From Aquabacterium sp. J223 (lineage in GTDB: Bacteria > Pseudomonadota > Gammaproteobacteria > Burkholderiales > Burkholderiaceae_C): a stretch of 64,000 nucleotides of DNA. Below, piece after piece: positions 16,273 to 26,420 of this stretch (positions are counted from its first letter, which is position 1; each line of letters starts with the position of its first letter). Where the stretch lies: contig NZ_CP088297.1 of NCBI RefSeq assembly GCF_024666615.1, positions 3,286,001 to 3,350,000 of the forward strand, in the 5' to 3' direction. Below the pieces are notes generated by a model. It had not been told where the DNA came from and did no database searches. It saw nothing but the letters and a program-made list of their open reading frames with translations. Position numbers and translations under genes: made by a program.

Positions 16273-17228
16273 CGGCGCGCCGCCTGGTCGCCGAATGGCT
16301 GCTGCAGCCGGGCACCGGCAAGGCCGTCGAAGTGCCCGCGCGCCACGTGCTGCGCATCGAGCAGGTCGACGGCGGGCAGTGCGTGGACTTCAACGCCTTC
16401 AACCTGCACGACTACAAGGAGTTCATGCACTGCGGTCGCACGCGCACCGTGCATGGCTTCAACCCCGGCACCGGCGACTTCCTCTGGTCGGCCCCGCCGC
16501 GCGAGCGGGCGATGTTCTACATCCTGGCCGACAGCGTGGGCCGCAACGACGTGCTGTTCCCCCGCTGCAGCGCTTACGTCTACGAAAGCACCTACGGCTT
16601 CCGGCACCACACCAACTGCCACGACATCCAGGCCGAGGCGCAGCGCGAGTACGGCCTGACGCCGGACGACGCGCACGACAGCTTCAACCTCTTCATGGCC
16701 ACCGAGGTGCTGGCCGGCGGCGAGGTGATCATCTCGCGGCAGGACTCCGGCCCCGGCGACCACGTCGAGCTGCTGGCGCTGATCGACACGCTGGCGGTGC
16801 CCAACGTCTGCGGCGCCGACGTGATGCGCACCAGCAACTTCTTCCTCAAGCCGGTGAAGGTGCTGCTGTACACCGCCTCGGACGACGACCTGGCGCAGGT
16901 GCCGCCCACCCCCGTGCTGGCCAGCCAGCGCACACCGGCCGACTTCCGCAACCCGGTGATCAAGGCGGATCGCGAGTTGCGCCGCGACCCGGCCTATGAG
17001 CCGCAGTTCCTCGGCACGCCGCTCACCGTCGAAGAGGTGGCGGTCGAGCTCACCGACGAGGAACTCGCGTGGCTGGACGGCTACGAGCACGCCGGGCTGT
17101 ACCGCGGCGACCGCGGCGCCGTGCTGCGCGACATCTTCTTCTCCTGGTGGGAGACGCAGTACGTCACCAGCCCCAACGGCGCGCCCAGCGTGCGGCGCGC
17201 CGCGTCAACGTCGCCGTCCAACCCCTGA
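16269..17228 (+). CDS. DUF1989 (urea carboxylase-associated) family protein
   Basis: This 319-residue protein matches the DUF1989 family (PF09347), whose members are linked to urea carboxylase and amino-nitrogen metabolism. Visible signatures include VPARHVLRIEQVDGGQCVDF, FNAFNLHDYKEFMHCGRTR and HTNCHDIQAEAQREYGL, giving conserved Cys and His residues that could bind metal. GTG at 16269 follows AAGGAG. The chain is longer than many family members at the C-terminus (ELTDEELAWLDGYEHAGLYR). It is followed within 15 bases by a BMP-type binding protein, suggesting one operon. Confidence 0.85.
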   Translation: MTARRLVAEWLLQPGTGKAVEVPARHVLRIEQVDGGQCVDFNAFNLHDYKEFMHCGRTRTVHGFNPGTGDFLWSAPPRERAMFYILADSVGRNDVLFPRCSAYVYESTYGFRHHTNCHDIQAEAQREYGLTPDDAHDSFNLFMATEVLAGGEVIISRQDSGPGDHVELLALIDTLAVPNVCGADVMRTSNFFLKPVKVLLYTASDDDLAQVPPTPVLASQRTPADFRNPVIKADRELRRDPAYEPQFLGTPLTVEEVAVELTDEELAWLDGYEHAGLYRGDRGAVLRDIFFSWWETQYVTSPNGAPSVRRAASTSPSNP

Positions 17229-17242
17229 GAAAGGCCCTCGCC

Positions 17243-18346
17243 ATGCATCGTCCCGCCCGCACCGACCGCCGCCGCTTCCTCGCGCAGACCGCCGGCACCG
17301 CCGCCCTCGCCACCGGCCTGGTCAGGCCCGCCCACGCCGCCAACGTCACCGTCGGCATCGTCTACGTCGGCCCGCGCGACGACTACGGCTGGAACCAGGC
17401 CCATGCGGTGGGCGCCAAGGCGCTGTCCACCGTGCCCGGCGTGAAAGTGTTCGAGGAGGAGAACGTGCCGGAGACGGTGGCCGTGCGCAAGACCATCGAG
17501 AGCATGGTGCAGGCCGATGGCGCCTCGCTGGTGTTCGGCACCTCGTTCGGCTACTTCGACCCCTTCATGATCGAGGCGGCGAAGAAGTACCCCAAGGTGC
17601 AGTTCCGCCACCCCACCTCGCTGTGGTCGGCCGACAAGCACCCGATGAACCTCGGCGGCTACTTCTGCTTCCTCGACCAGGCGCACTACGTCAACGGCAT
17701 CGCCGCCGGGCTGTCGACCACGTCGAACAAGATCGGCTTCATCGCGGCCAAGCCCATCGCCATCGTGCTGCGCAACATCAACACCTTCACCCTCGGCGTG
17801 AAGCGGGTGAACCCCAACGCCACGGTGCAGCTCATCATCACCGGCGAGTGGTCGCTGCCCGTGCGCGAGGCCGAGGCCACCAACGCGCTGATCGGCGCCG
17901 GCTGCGACGTCATCGCCAGCCATGTGGACAGCCCGAAGATCGTGATCGAGACCGCCGAGCGCCGCGGCGCCAAGACGCTGGGCCACAACGCCTCCCAGGC
18001 GCGGCTGGCGCCCAAGGGCTTCATCACCGGCGCCGAGAACAAGTGGGAGACGGTGTACAAGTCCTTCGCCGCCGCCATCGGCCGCGGCGAGACGCTGCCC
18101 AACCAGTTCTTCGGCGGCTACGACAAGGACATGGTGCAGAGCACCCCCTTCGGCGCCGGCGCCAGCGAGAAGGCGCGCAACGCCGCCACGGCCGCCATCG
18201 CCGACCTCAAGGCCGGCAAGCCGATCTGGACCGGGGAGGTCAGGAGCAACACCGGCAAGGTGGTGCTCGACAAGGGCTACGGCAACTACGATCCGGTGCT
18301 GGACCGCATGGACTTCCTCATCGAGGGGGTGGCGGGAAAAATCTGA
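17243..18346 (+). CDS. BMP-family ABC transporter substrate-binding protein
   Basis: This periplasmic binding protein of the basic membrane protein family (PF02608) has 367 residues. A twin-arginine-like signal, RTDRRRFLAQTAGTAALA, ends near AHA. The mature domain starts VTVGIVYVGPRDDYGWNQAH and carries typical KYPKVQFRHPTS and DVIASHVDSPKIV segments. BMP proteins bind purine nucleosides or related compounds. No permease or ATPase gene is adjacent, so it must use components encoded elsewhere. With DUF1989 and a flavin-dependent protein this suggests uptake and breakdown of a nitrogen heterocycle (inference). Confidence 0.92.
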   Translation: MHRPARTDRRRFLAQTAGTAALATGLVRPAHAANVTVGIVYVGPRDDYGWNQAHAVGAKALSTVPGVKVFEEENVPETVAVRKTIESMVQADGASLVFGTSFGYFDPFMIEAAKKYPKVQFRHPTSLWSADKHPMNLGGYFCFLDQAHYVNGIAAGLSTTSNKIGFIAAKPIAIVLRNINTFTLGVKRVNPNATVQLIITGEWSLPVREAEATNALIGAGCDVIASHVDSPKIVIETAERRGAKTLGHNASQARLAPKGFITGAENKWETVYKSFAAAIGRGETLPNQFFGGYDKDMVQSTPFGAGASEKARNAATAAIADLKAGKPIWTGEVRSNTGKVVLDKGYGNYDPVLDRMDFLIEGVAGKI

Positions 18347-18357
18347 GGCCACGCTGA

Positions 18358-18996
18358 ATGGACATCGACTTCGCCGCCCTGACCGAGTACCAGCGCTACA
18401 AGCTGATGGCCAGCCTGATCGTGCCGCGGCCGATCGCGCTGGTCACCACGCTGGGCCCCGACGGCGTCGTCAACGCCGCCCCGTTCAGCATGTTCAACAT
18501 GCTGGGCGAGGAGCCGCCGATCGTCATGCTCAGCATCAACCGGCTGCAGGACGGCCGGCTGAAGGACACCGCGGCCAACATCGTGGCCCGGCGCGAGTTC
18601 GTCGTGCACCTGGCCGACGAGGCCATCGCCGCGCAGATGCACCGCTGCGGCGAGGCCATTCCCGCCCACCAGAGCGAGCTCGACCACGTCGGCCTGCACG
18701 CCGCGCCGTCCAAGGCGGTGTCGCCGCCGCGCATCGTCGAGGCGCCGGTCGCCTTCGAATGCCGGCTGTGGGAACTGCTGGAGACCGAGAGCCGCCAGAT
18801 CTTCATCGGCCAGGTGCTGTGGCTGCACGCCCGCGACGGCCTGATCGACACCGAACGCTGGCGCGTGCGGCTGCAGGACTACCACCCGGTGGGCCGTTTC
18901 GGCGCCAGCTTCTACGTGCGCAGCCGCGACCGCTTCGCCATCGGCGACGAGGCGGGCGGCCCGACGCCGACCGCCACGCCGATCGACGAGATCTGA
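18358..18996 (+). CDS. flavin reductase-like / FMN-binding split-barrel protein
   Basis: This 212-residue FMN-binding split-barrel protein of the flavin reductase-like family contains RYKLMASLIVPRPIALVTTL and NAAPFSMFNMLGEEPPIVML, the FMN-binding strand region. Such proteins supply reduced flavin to a monooxygenase or act as oxidoreductases themselves. The gene starts 11 bases after the BMP gene and is probably in the same operon. A matching monooxygenase is not seen nearby. Confidence 0.88.
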   Translation: MDIDFAALTEYQRYKLMASLIVPRPIALVTTLGPDGVVNAAPFSMFNMLGEEPPIVMLSINRLQDGRLKDTAANIVARREFVVHLADEAIAAQMHRCGEAIPAHQSELDHVGLHAAPSKAVSPPRIVEAPVAFECRLWELLETESRQIFIGQVLWLHARDGLIDTERWRVRLQDYHPVGRFGASFYVRSRDRFAIGDEAGGPTPTATPIDEI

Positions 18997-19133
18997 CCCC
19001 TGCTCGAGGGGGCGGCCTCACCCGTCTCGATCTCCTGACAGTCAGCGCACCGGCCAGCCGCTACCATCCGAATCAACACGCCGATGTCCGGCGATCCCGG
19101 CCGTGGGGTGCGGCCGACGCCCTTTTGATCGGC

Positions 19134-21974
19134 ATGGTTGAAGCTGGAATCACCGGCGGCGAGGCGGCGGCGCCACGCCGTCCGTCCTTGACCACCGCCC
19201 TGCTCGAAGGGCAGGACTGGTCGGCGCACCCGCTGGGGCCTCCGGCCCAATGGCCACCGGTGCTCGCGGCGCTGGTCGCCTCCATGCAGCGCTGCCAGGG
19301 GCCGATGTTCATCTGCTGGGGCCCGCAGGCGCACCTGCTCTACAACGACCGCTACGCCGACGTGCTGCGGGACAAGCACCCCGCGGCCATGGGACGTCCG
19401 TTCCGCGAGGTCTGGCCGGAGGTCGGCCCCGAGCTGGACGTGATGCTGCGGCAGGTCTACGCCGGCCACGGCCAGCACGGCATCGACACCCCCTTCCACG
19501 CGCGCCGCGACGGTCGCGACGAGACGGCCTGGTTCTCCTTCGTCTGGAACCCGGTGCTGGCGGCCGACGGCTCGGTGGACGGCTTCTTCTCCACCGCCTT
19601 CGAGACCACCACGGCCGTGCGGGCCGACCAGGCGCGCGCGGCCGAGGCCGAGCGCCTGCTGCAGATGTTCGAGCAGGCACCCAACTTCATCGCGGTGCTG
19701 AGCGGCCCGGAGCATGTCTACGTGCACGCCAACCCGGCCTACCTCGATTTCGTCGGCCGCGGCGAGATCATCGGCCGGCGGGTGCGCGACGCCATTCCGG
19801 AGGTGACCGAGCAGGGCTGGGTCGGCGTGCTCGACGAGGTCTACCGCACCGGTGCGCCCTACATCGGCCGGGCCACCCCGCTGCGGCTGCGGCGCAGCGG
19901 CCGCCCGGGGCTGGACGAGGCCTTCGTCGACTTCGTCTTCCAGCCGATGCGCGACGAAAGCGGCGCGATCAACGGCATCCTCGTCGTCGGCCACGACGTG
20001 ACCGACCACCAGCGCACGCTGCGCCGCCTGCGCGACCGCGAACAGGCGCTGCTGGAGGCGGCGCGCACCCTGTCGCTGCAGCGGCGCCAGGTCGAGGCGC
20101 TGCTGGAATCCACCCCGCTGGGCATCGCCTTCGTCGACCGCGAGGGGCGCCTGCTGCTGGCCAGCGCGGAGAACCGGCAGCTGTGGGGCCCCTACCCGTC
20201 GCCGGCGTCGGTGGCCGACTACGCCGACTTCAAGGGCTGGTGGGCCGACGACGGGCCCCGGCACGGCCAGCCGCTGCAGCCCGAGGACTGGCCGCTCGCC
20301 CGCGCGCTGCGGGGCGAGGACGTGCGCAGCCAGGTCATCGAGATCGAGACCTTCGACGACCCGCCGCGCCGCCGCACGATGCTGCTGCACGCGAAGCCCG
20401 TCCGCGACGACGACGGCCACATCGTCAACGCCGTCGTCGCGCAGATCGACATCACCGCACAGGTCGAGGTCGAGAACGCCCTGCGCCAGAGCGAGGCGCG
20501 CTTCCGCACCATCGCCGAGGCGATGCCGCAGATGGTGTGGTCGACCCGACCGGACGGCTTCCACGACTACTACAACCAGCAGTGGTACGCCTTCACCGGC
20601 GTGCCCGACGGCTCCACCGACGGCGAGGCCTGGAACGGCATGTTCCACCCCGAGGACCAGGTGCGGGCCTGGAACCGCTGGCAGCATTCGCTGGGCACCG
20701 GCGATCCGTACGAGATCGAGTACCGGCTGCGGCACCACTCCGGCGAGTACCGCTGGGTGCTCGGCCGTGCCCTGGCGGTGCGCGACGAAAGGGGCCATAT
20801 CGTGCGCTGGATGGGCACCTGCACCGACATCCACGACCAGGTGCGCGCGCAGGAGATGCTGCGCGAGGAAGACCGCCGCAAGGACGAGTTCCTGGCCATG
20901 CTGGCGCACGAACTGCGCAACCCGCTGTCACCGATCACCTCGTCGGCGGCGCTGCTGCCGCGGGTCGCCGACGACCCCGTGCGCGTCCGCCACATCGGCG
21001 CGCTGATCGCCCGCCAGGCGGCGCACATGCGCGGCCTGGTCGACGACCTGCTCGACGTGTCGCGCGTCACCAGCGGGCTGGTGGCGCTGGTCCGCCAGCC
21101 GGTGGACCTGCGCAGCGTGCTCGCCGAGGCGCTGGAGCAGACCCGCCCGCTGATGGATGCACAGGCGCACCGGGTGTCGATCGACGCCGGCAGCGGGCCG
21201 CTCTCGGTGCTCGGCGACCGCAACCGCCTGGTGCAGGTCTTCGCCAACCTGCTCAACAACGCCGGCAAGTACACCCCGCGCGAGGGCCGCATCCACGTCG
21301 GCGCCCGGCTGGAGGACGGGCAGGTGGTGGTCTCGGTGCGCGACAACGGCCTGGGCATGACGCCGGCCCTGCTGTCGCGCATGTTCGACCTCTTCGTGCA
21401 GGGCGAACGCACGCCCGACCGCAGCCAGGGCGGCCTGGGCATCGGCCTGGCCCTGGTGCGGCGCATCGTCGAGCTGCACGGCGGCAGCGTGTCGGGCCAC
21501 AGCGAAGGACCCGGCCACGGCAGCGAGCTGCTGGTGGTGCTGCCGCTGGCGGCGCACGGCGCGGCCACGGCGACCGCGACGACGACCGCCGGCGGTCTGC
21601 CGGCGGTCACCGGCCTGCGCGTGCTGGTGGTCGACGACAACCCGGACGCCGGCGAGTCGCTGGGCCTGCTGCTGCGCGACCTGGGCCACGAGGTGCACGT
21701 CGAGCGCCGCGCCGTCGCCGCGCTGGAGACGGCGACCCGGTTGCGGCCGCAGGTCTGCCTGCTGGACATCGGCCTGCCGGACCTCGACGGCCGCACCCTC
21801 GCCCGGCGGCTGCGCCTGCTGCCGGGGCTGCAGGCCGTCACCATCGCGGTGGTCAGCGGCTATGGCCAGCCGCAGGACCTCCAGGCGTCCCAGGCGCAGG
21901 GCCTGGTCCACTTCGTCAAACCCGTGGAGACGGCCGAATTGCTGGCCTGGCTGGACCGGGTGGCCGGCGGCTGA
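19134..21974 (+). CDS. multi-PAS hybrid histidine kinase with receiver domain
   Basis: This soluble-looking sensor kinase has 946 residues and no membrane segments. About four PAS domains occupy residues ~25-580 (one near FEQAPNFIAVLSGPEHVYVH, another near AEAMPQMVWSTRPDGFHDYY). The HisKA box EFLAMLAHELRNPLSPI has His592, followed by HATPase motifs (NLLNNAGKYTP, GGLGIGLALVRRIV). The receiver has Asp878 in LLDIGLPDLDG. Its core closely resembles the hybrid kinases at 49508 and 53129, so these are probably paralogues. ATG 19134 is the first plausible start; earlier in-frame starts overlap the flavin reductase gene. Confidence 0.92.
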   Translation: MVEAGITGGEAAAPRRPSLTTALLEGQDWSAHPLGPPAQWPPVLAALVASMQRCQGPMFICWGPQAHLLYNDRYADVLRDKHPAAMGRPFREVWPEVGPELDVMLRQVYAGHGQHGIDTPFHARRDGRDETAWFSFVWNPVLAADGSVDGFFSTAFETTTAVRADQARAAEAERLLQMFEQAPNFIAVLSGPEHVYVHANPAYLDFVGRGEIIGRRVRDAIPEVTEQGWVGVLDEVYRTGAPYIGRATPLRLRRSGRPGLDEAFVDFVFQPMRDESGAINGILVVGHDVTDHQRTLRRLRDREQALLEAARTLSLQRRQVEALLESTPLGIAFVDREGRLLLASAENRQLWGPYPSPASVADYADFKGWWADDGPRHGQPLQPEDWPLARALRGEDVRSQVIEIETFDDPPRRRTMLLHAKPVRDDDGHIVNAVVAQIDITAQVEVENALRQSEARFRTIAEAMPQMVWSTRPDGFHDYYNQQWYAFTGVPDGSTDGEAWNGMFHPEDQVRAWNRWQHSLGTGDPYEIEYRLRHHSGEYRWVLGRALAVRDERGHIVRWMGTCTDIHDQVRAQEMLREEDRRKDEFLAMLAHELRNPLSPITSSAALLPRVADDPVRVRHIGALIARQAAHMRGLVDDLLDVSRVTSGLVALVRQPVDLRSVLAEALEQTRPLMDAQAHRVSIDAGSGPLSVLGDRNRLVQVFANLLNNAGKYTPREGRIHVGARLEDGQVVVSVRDNGLGMTPALLSRMFDLFVQGERTPDRSQGGLGIGLALVRRIVELHGGSVSGHSEGPGHGSELLVVLPLAAHGAATATATTTAGGLPAVTGLRVLVVDDNPDAGESLGLLLRDLGHEVHVERRAVAALETATRLRPQVCLLDIGLPDLDGRTLARRLRLLPGLQAVTIAVVSGYGQPQDLQASQAQGLVHFVKPVETAELLAWLDRVAGG

Positions 21975-22044
21975 CCGCCGGCGGCTGACGGGCACGGTGG
22001 CTGCGGGCCCTGCCCGTTCCACCACCGCGGTACCGTCCCGGCCC

Positions 22045-23373
<1,329 letters not shown>

Positions 23374-23449
23374 ACCGGCCGCCCGGTCGGCAACGCCGGG
23401 GGTGCCCTCGCCCGCAACAGCTGGCCCAGCCGGCCGCGCACCCCCGCGG

Positions 23450-23478
23450 TCGGGCGGCGGCACGCAGCCGCCGCCCGA
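23450..23478 (+). terminator. strong hairpin, possible terminator of the mltB-like gene
   Basis: A perfect 12-pair stem TCGGGCGGCGGC/GCCGCCGCCCGA closes a 5-base loop. It lies 77 bases after the stop at 23373. No T run follows, so intrinsic termination is uncertain. Nothing else is seen in the 229-base gap. Confidence 0.5.
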
Positions 23479-23602
23479 GGTGGCCGTCCACTGTGGCGGC
23501 GCAACCTCGCGGCGGCAGAAGGGACACCGGCGGTGGGTGTACCGTGTGACGGCTGCCTCGCGTTCGAACGCCGGCCTGTTCCCCTGAGTTGAAGGACCTG
23601 CC

Positions 23603-23848
23603 CTGACCGATACCGTCCCCACCGACCCGCGACCCGACGCCGCCACGGCGAACGACCTGCTGTGCGACCGCGAGCGCGCCGAACTCGAACGCCAGGGCGC
23701 CAAGGCGGCGGCCCGCGGCGACGCCCCCAAGACCAACCCGATGCTGGAGCCGCAGAACACCGCCTCGGTCACCGGCGAGCCGCAGGGCCAGTGGGAGGCG
23801 CGCCACGATGCGTGGCAAGAGGGCTTCGATGCTCAATCCCGCACCTGA
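23603..23848 (+). CDS. small RMF/CrpP-like protein with a CTG start
   Basis: This 81-residue frame lacks an ATG. The best start is CTG at 23603, six bases after AAGGA; an in-frame TGA lies upstream. The protein is hydrophilic: DLLCDRERAELERQGAKAAA, then KTNPMLEPQNTASVTGEPQG and a tail WEARHDAWQEGFDAQS. The NP...W...W..G(F/W)DA pattern recalls the small Rmf/CrpP-fold proteins (ribosome modulation factor relatives). That is a weak match made by eye. The gene overlaps the next one by 20 bases. Confidence 0.55.
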   Translation: MTDTVPTDPRPDAATANDLLCDRERAELERQGAKAAARGDAPKTNPMLEPQNTASVTGEPQGQWEARHDAWQEGFDAQSRT

Positions 23849-24113
23849 CCCGGCCGCCGCTCCGACGCCGGCGGCCCAGGAGCATGTGCTGATCTACGCC
23901 TCGCTCAGCGGCGGGCCCGCCATGCGGGTGCCCTGCAACGACCATGGCATGGTCGACCTCGACGGCCTGGGCGAGCAGGGTCGGGTGCGCTACCTGCTGG
24001 CCCGCGCGCTGATCGGTCGCGAGTACGACCTGCCGGTGCACGTCGGCCCCGACGAGGCCGGGCACTGCGGCCCGGGCGCCGGTATCAACCGCGTGCCTCG
24101 GCCCGCGCCTTGA
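23829..24113 (+). CDS. small hypothetical protein
   Basis: I do not recognise this 94-residue protein. After a Pro/Ala-rich start it reads EHVLIYASLSGGPAMRVPCN, then DHGMVDLDGLGEQGRVRYLL and ARALIGREYDLPVHVG, which look like a small compact folded domain. It starts inside the end of the CTG-start gene and runs 29 bases into the convergent lyase gene. Codon usage matches its neighbours. Confidence 0.5.
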   Translation: MLNPAPDPAAAPTPAAQEHVLIYASLSGGPAMRVPCNDHGMVDLDGLGEQGRVRYLLARALIGREYDLPVHVGPDEAGHCGPGAGINRVPRPAP

Positions 24114-25065
24114 TGGCCTCGAAGTCGGCCGGCCGCGGGTGCAGGTCCAGCCGCCGGCCGGCCTTGACCAGCTGGCTGGGGATGTCGTGGCCGATGAGTC
24201 CGGGCAGGCGGCGGCCGGCGGCGAGCAGGCGCTCCAGGTCCACTCCGGTGTCGTAGCCCATCAGCGCCAGCGCGTGGGCGATCTCCTCGGTGCAGACATT
24301 GCCCGTCGCGCCGGGCGCGTAGGGGCAGCCGCCGATGCCGCCGACGCTGGCGTCGAAGCGGTCGGCACCGGCGGCGATGCCGGCCAGCACGTTGGCCAGG
24401 CCCATGCCGCGGGTGTTGTGGAAGTGCAGGGTCAGTTGGGTGTGCGGGAAGCGCCGGCGGAAGGCGCGGGTCAGCCGCTCCACCTGCGTCGGGTAGGCCA
24501 TGCCGGTGGTGTCGCACAGGCTGATGCCGTCGCTGCCCATCTCCTGCACGTACCGCGCGCACCAGTCCAGCACCACGTCCTCGGCGACGTCGCCTTCCAT
24601 CGGGCAGCCGAAGCAGCACGACAGCGACACGTTGATGGGCACGCCGGCCTCGCGCGCCACCGCCGCGGTGTCCTTCAGCGCGGCGAAGCTCTGCGCCTGC
24701 GTCATGCGCAGGTTGGTGAGGTTGTGGCTGGCGGTGGCGGACATCACCAGGTTCAGCTCGTCGGCCTTCGATTCCACCGCCCGCTCGGCGCCGCGCGCGT
24801 TGGGCACCAGCGCGCTGTAGACCACGCCGGGCCGGCGGTGGATCTCGCGCAGCACGATCTCGGCGTCGCGCAGCTGCGGGATGGCCTTGGGGCTGACGAA
24901 GGAGGTGACCTCGATCTTGGCCAGGCCGGCATCGGCCAGCGCGTTGACCAGCGCGATCTTGTCCTCGGTGGGCACGAACTGCGCCTCGACCTGCAGGCCG
25001 TCGCGGGTGCCGACCTCCTGCAGGTGGAGGCGCCGCCCGCCGCCGTTCCACACGTCGTTCGTCAT
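24085..25065 (-). CDS. hydroxymethylglutaryl-CoA lyase family protein
   Basis: This 326-residue TIM-barrel lyase of the HMGL-like/DRE-metallolyase group has the N-terminal LQEVGTRDGLQVE (Asp-Gly-Leu-Gln), the metal-binding LTLHFHNTRGMGLANV and the C-terminal active loop SVGGIGGCPYAPGATGN. True HMG-CoA lyases cleave HMG-CoA to acetoacetate and acetyl-CoA. Paired with a family III CoA-transferase, as here, members often cleave other 3-hydroxy-3-methyl-acyl-CoA esters such as citramalyl- or itaconate-derived CoA. The start overlaps the CoA-transferase stop (ATGA). Confidence 0.9.
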   Translation of the reverse strand: MTNDVWNGGGRRLHLQEVGTRDGLQVEAQFVPTEDKIALVNALADAGLAKIEVTSFVSPKAIPQLRDAEIVLREIHRRPGVVYSALVPNARGAERAVESKADELNLVMSATASHNLTNLRMTQAQSFAALKDTAAVAREAGVPINVSLSCCFGCPMEGDVAEDVVLDWCARYVQEMGSDGISLCDTTGMAYPTQVERLTRAFRRRFPHTQLTLHFHNTRGMGLANVLAGIAAGADRFDASVGGIGGCPYAPGATGNVCTEEIAHALALMGYDTGVDLERLLAAGRRLPGLIGHDIPSQLVKAGRRLDLHPRPADFEAIKARAEARG

Positions 25066-26258
25066 GCCACCACCTTCCTGCCGCGCAGGGCGGCGATGTC
25101 CTGCTGCGAGAAGCCGATCTCGCCCAGCACGGCGTCGGTGTCGTCGCCCAGCTTCGGCGCCGACGAGCGCACCGCGCCCGGCGTGCCGAGCAGCTTGGGC
25201 ACGATGCCCGGCACGTCGACCACATGGCCGTCGCGCGTGGTCTGCTTCAGGATCATGTCGCGCGCCCGGTAGTGCGGGTCCTCGACGATGTCCTTGGCGG
25301 TGTAGGCCCGGCCGGCCGGCACCTTGGCCTCGCCCAGCACGGCCAGCACCTGGTCGGTGGGGTGCTGCAGCGTCCAGGCCTCGATCGCGGCGTCCAGCTC
25401 GTCCACCCGCTCGACGCGGCCGGTGTTGTCGGCCAGCGCCGGGTCTTGCCCCAAGTCGTCGCGGCCGATGGCCGTCATCAACCGCTTGAAGATGCTGTCG
25501 CCGTTGCCGGCGACCAGCACCACGCCGCCGTCGGCACAGCGGTAGGCATTGCTCGGCGCGATGCCCGGCAGGGCGGAGCCCGCCGGCTCGCGCACCACGC
25601 CGAAGGCGCTGTACTCGGGGACCAGGCTCTCCATGACGTTGAACACCGCCTCGTGCAATGCCACGTCGATGACCTGGCCCTTGCCGCCGTTCACCTTGCG
25701 GTGGTAGAGCGCCGTCAGCACGCCGATGACGCCGTGCAGCGCGGCCAGCGTGTCGCCGATGGAGATGCCGCAGCGCACCGGCACCCGGCCCGGCTCGCCG
25801 GTCAGGTGGCGCAGGCCGCCCATGGCCTCGCCGATGGCGCCGAAGCCCGGCAGGTCGCGGCAGGGGCCGGTCTGCCCGTAGCCGCTGATGCGCAGCATGA
25901 TCAGCCCCGGGTTGTGCCTGGACAGCTCGTCGTAGCCCATGCCCCAGCCCTCCAGCGTGCCGGGGCGGAAGTTCTCGACCAGCACGTCGGCCTGGGCGAT
26001 GAGCTTCCTGGCGATGTCCTGGCCTTCGCGGCTGCGCAGGTCCAGCGCCACCGAGCGCTTGTTGCGCGACTGCACCTGCCACCAGACGGAGGTGCCGTCC
26101 TGGATCAGCCGCCAGTTGCGCAGCGGGTCGCCGGCGCCCGGCGGCTCGATCTTGACCACGTCGGCGCCGAAGTCGCCGAGCGTCTTGCCGGCGAACGGTC
26201 CGGCAATGAGCTGGCCCATCTCGACGACCTTCAGGCCCTGCAGGGCTTGCGGTTGCAT
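25062..26258 (-). CDS. CaiB/BaiF family III CoA-transferase
   Basis: This 398-residue CoA-transferase has GLKVVEMGQLIAGPFAGKTL at the N-terminus, ADVVKIEPPGAGDPLR, and ISIGDTLAALHGVIGVLTAL with the probable catalytic Asp. The start at 26258 was chosen because it aligns with the usual family N-terminus; a longer frame adds 33 basic residues. It is translationally coupled to the lyase gene and lies downstream of a LysR gene. Together they look like a catabolic pair that activates and cleaves a branched dicarboxylic acid. Confidence 0.92.
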   Translation of the reverse strand: MQPQALQGLKVVEMGQLIAGPFAGKTLGDFGADVVKIEPPGAGDPLRNWRLIQDGTSVWWQVQSRNKRSVALDLRSREGQDIARKLIAQADVLVENFRPGTLEGWGMGYDELSRHNPGLIMLRISGYGQTGPCRDLPGFGAIGEAMGGLRHLTGEPGRVPVRCGISIGDTLAALHGVIGVLTALYHRKVNGGKGQVIDVALHEAVFNVMESLVPEYSAFGVVREPAGSALPGIAPSNAYRCADGGVVLVAGNGDSIFKRLMTAIGRDDLGQDPALADNTGRVERVDELDAAIEAWTLQHPTDQVLAVLGEAKVPAGRAYTAKDIVEDPHYRARDMILKQTTRDGHVVDVPGIVPKLLGTPGAVRSSAPKLGDDTDAVLGEIGFSQQDIAALRGRKVVA

Positions 26259-26420
26259 CTCTCGCTCCTCTCGCTTCGATCCAGGGTCGCGCCGCGTTCC
26301 TCGACGGGCTTCGCCCGCGGCTGGGGCACGATGGGTTGATGGTGCGATTCTGGTCATCGCCCGGGCGCGGCGGAATGACCGGTTCGCGAGCCCTGCTTTC
26401 GCGAAGCGTGAAACGACGGG

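Noticed and set aside
23374-23602. Possible small RNA in the gap after the mltB-like gene
   Set aside because: Only the terminator-like hairpin at 23450-23478 is convincing; no promoter could be supported.
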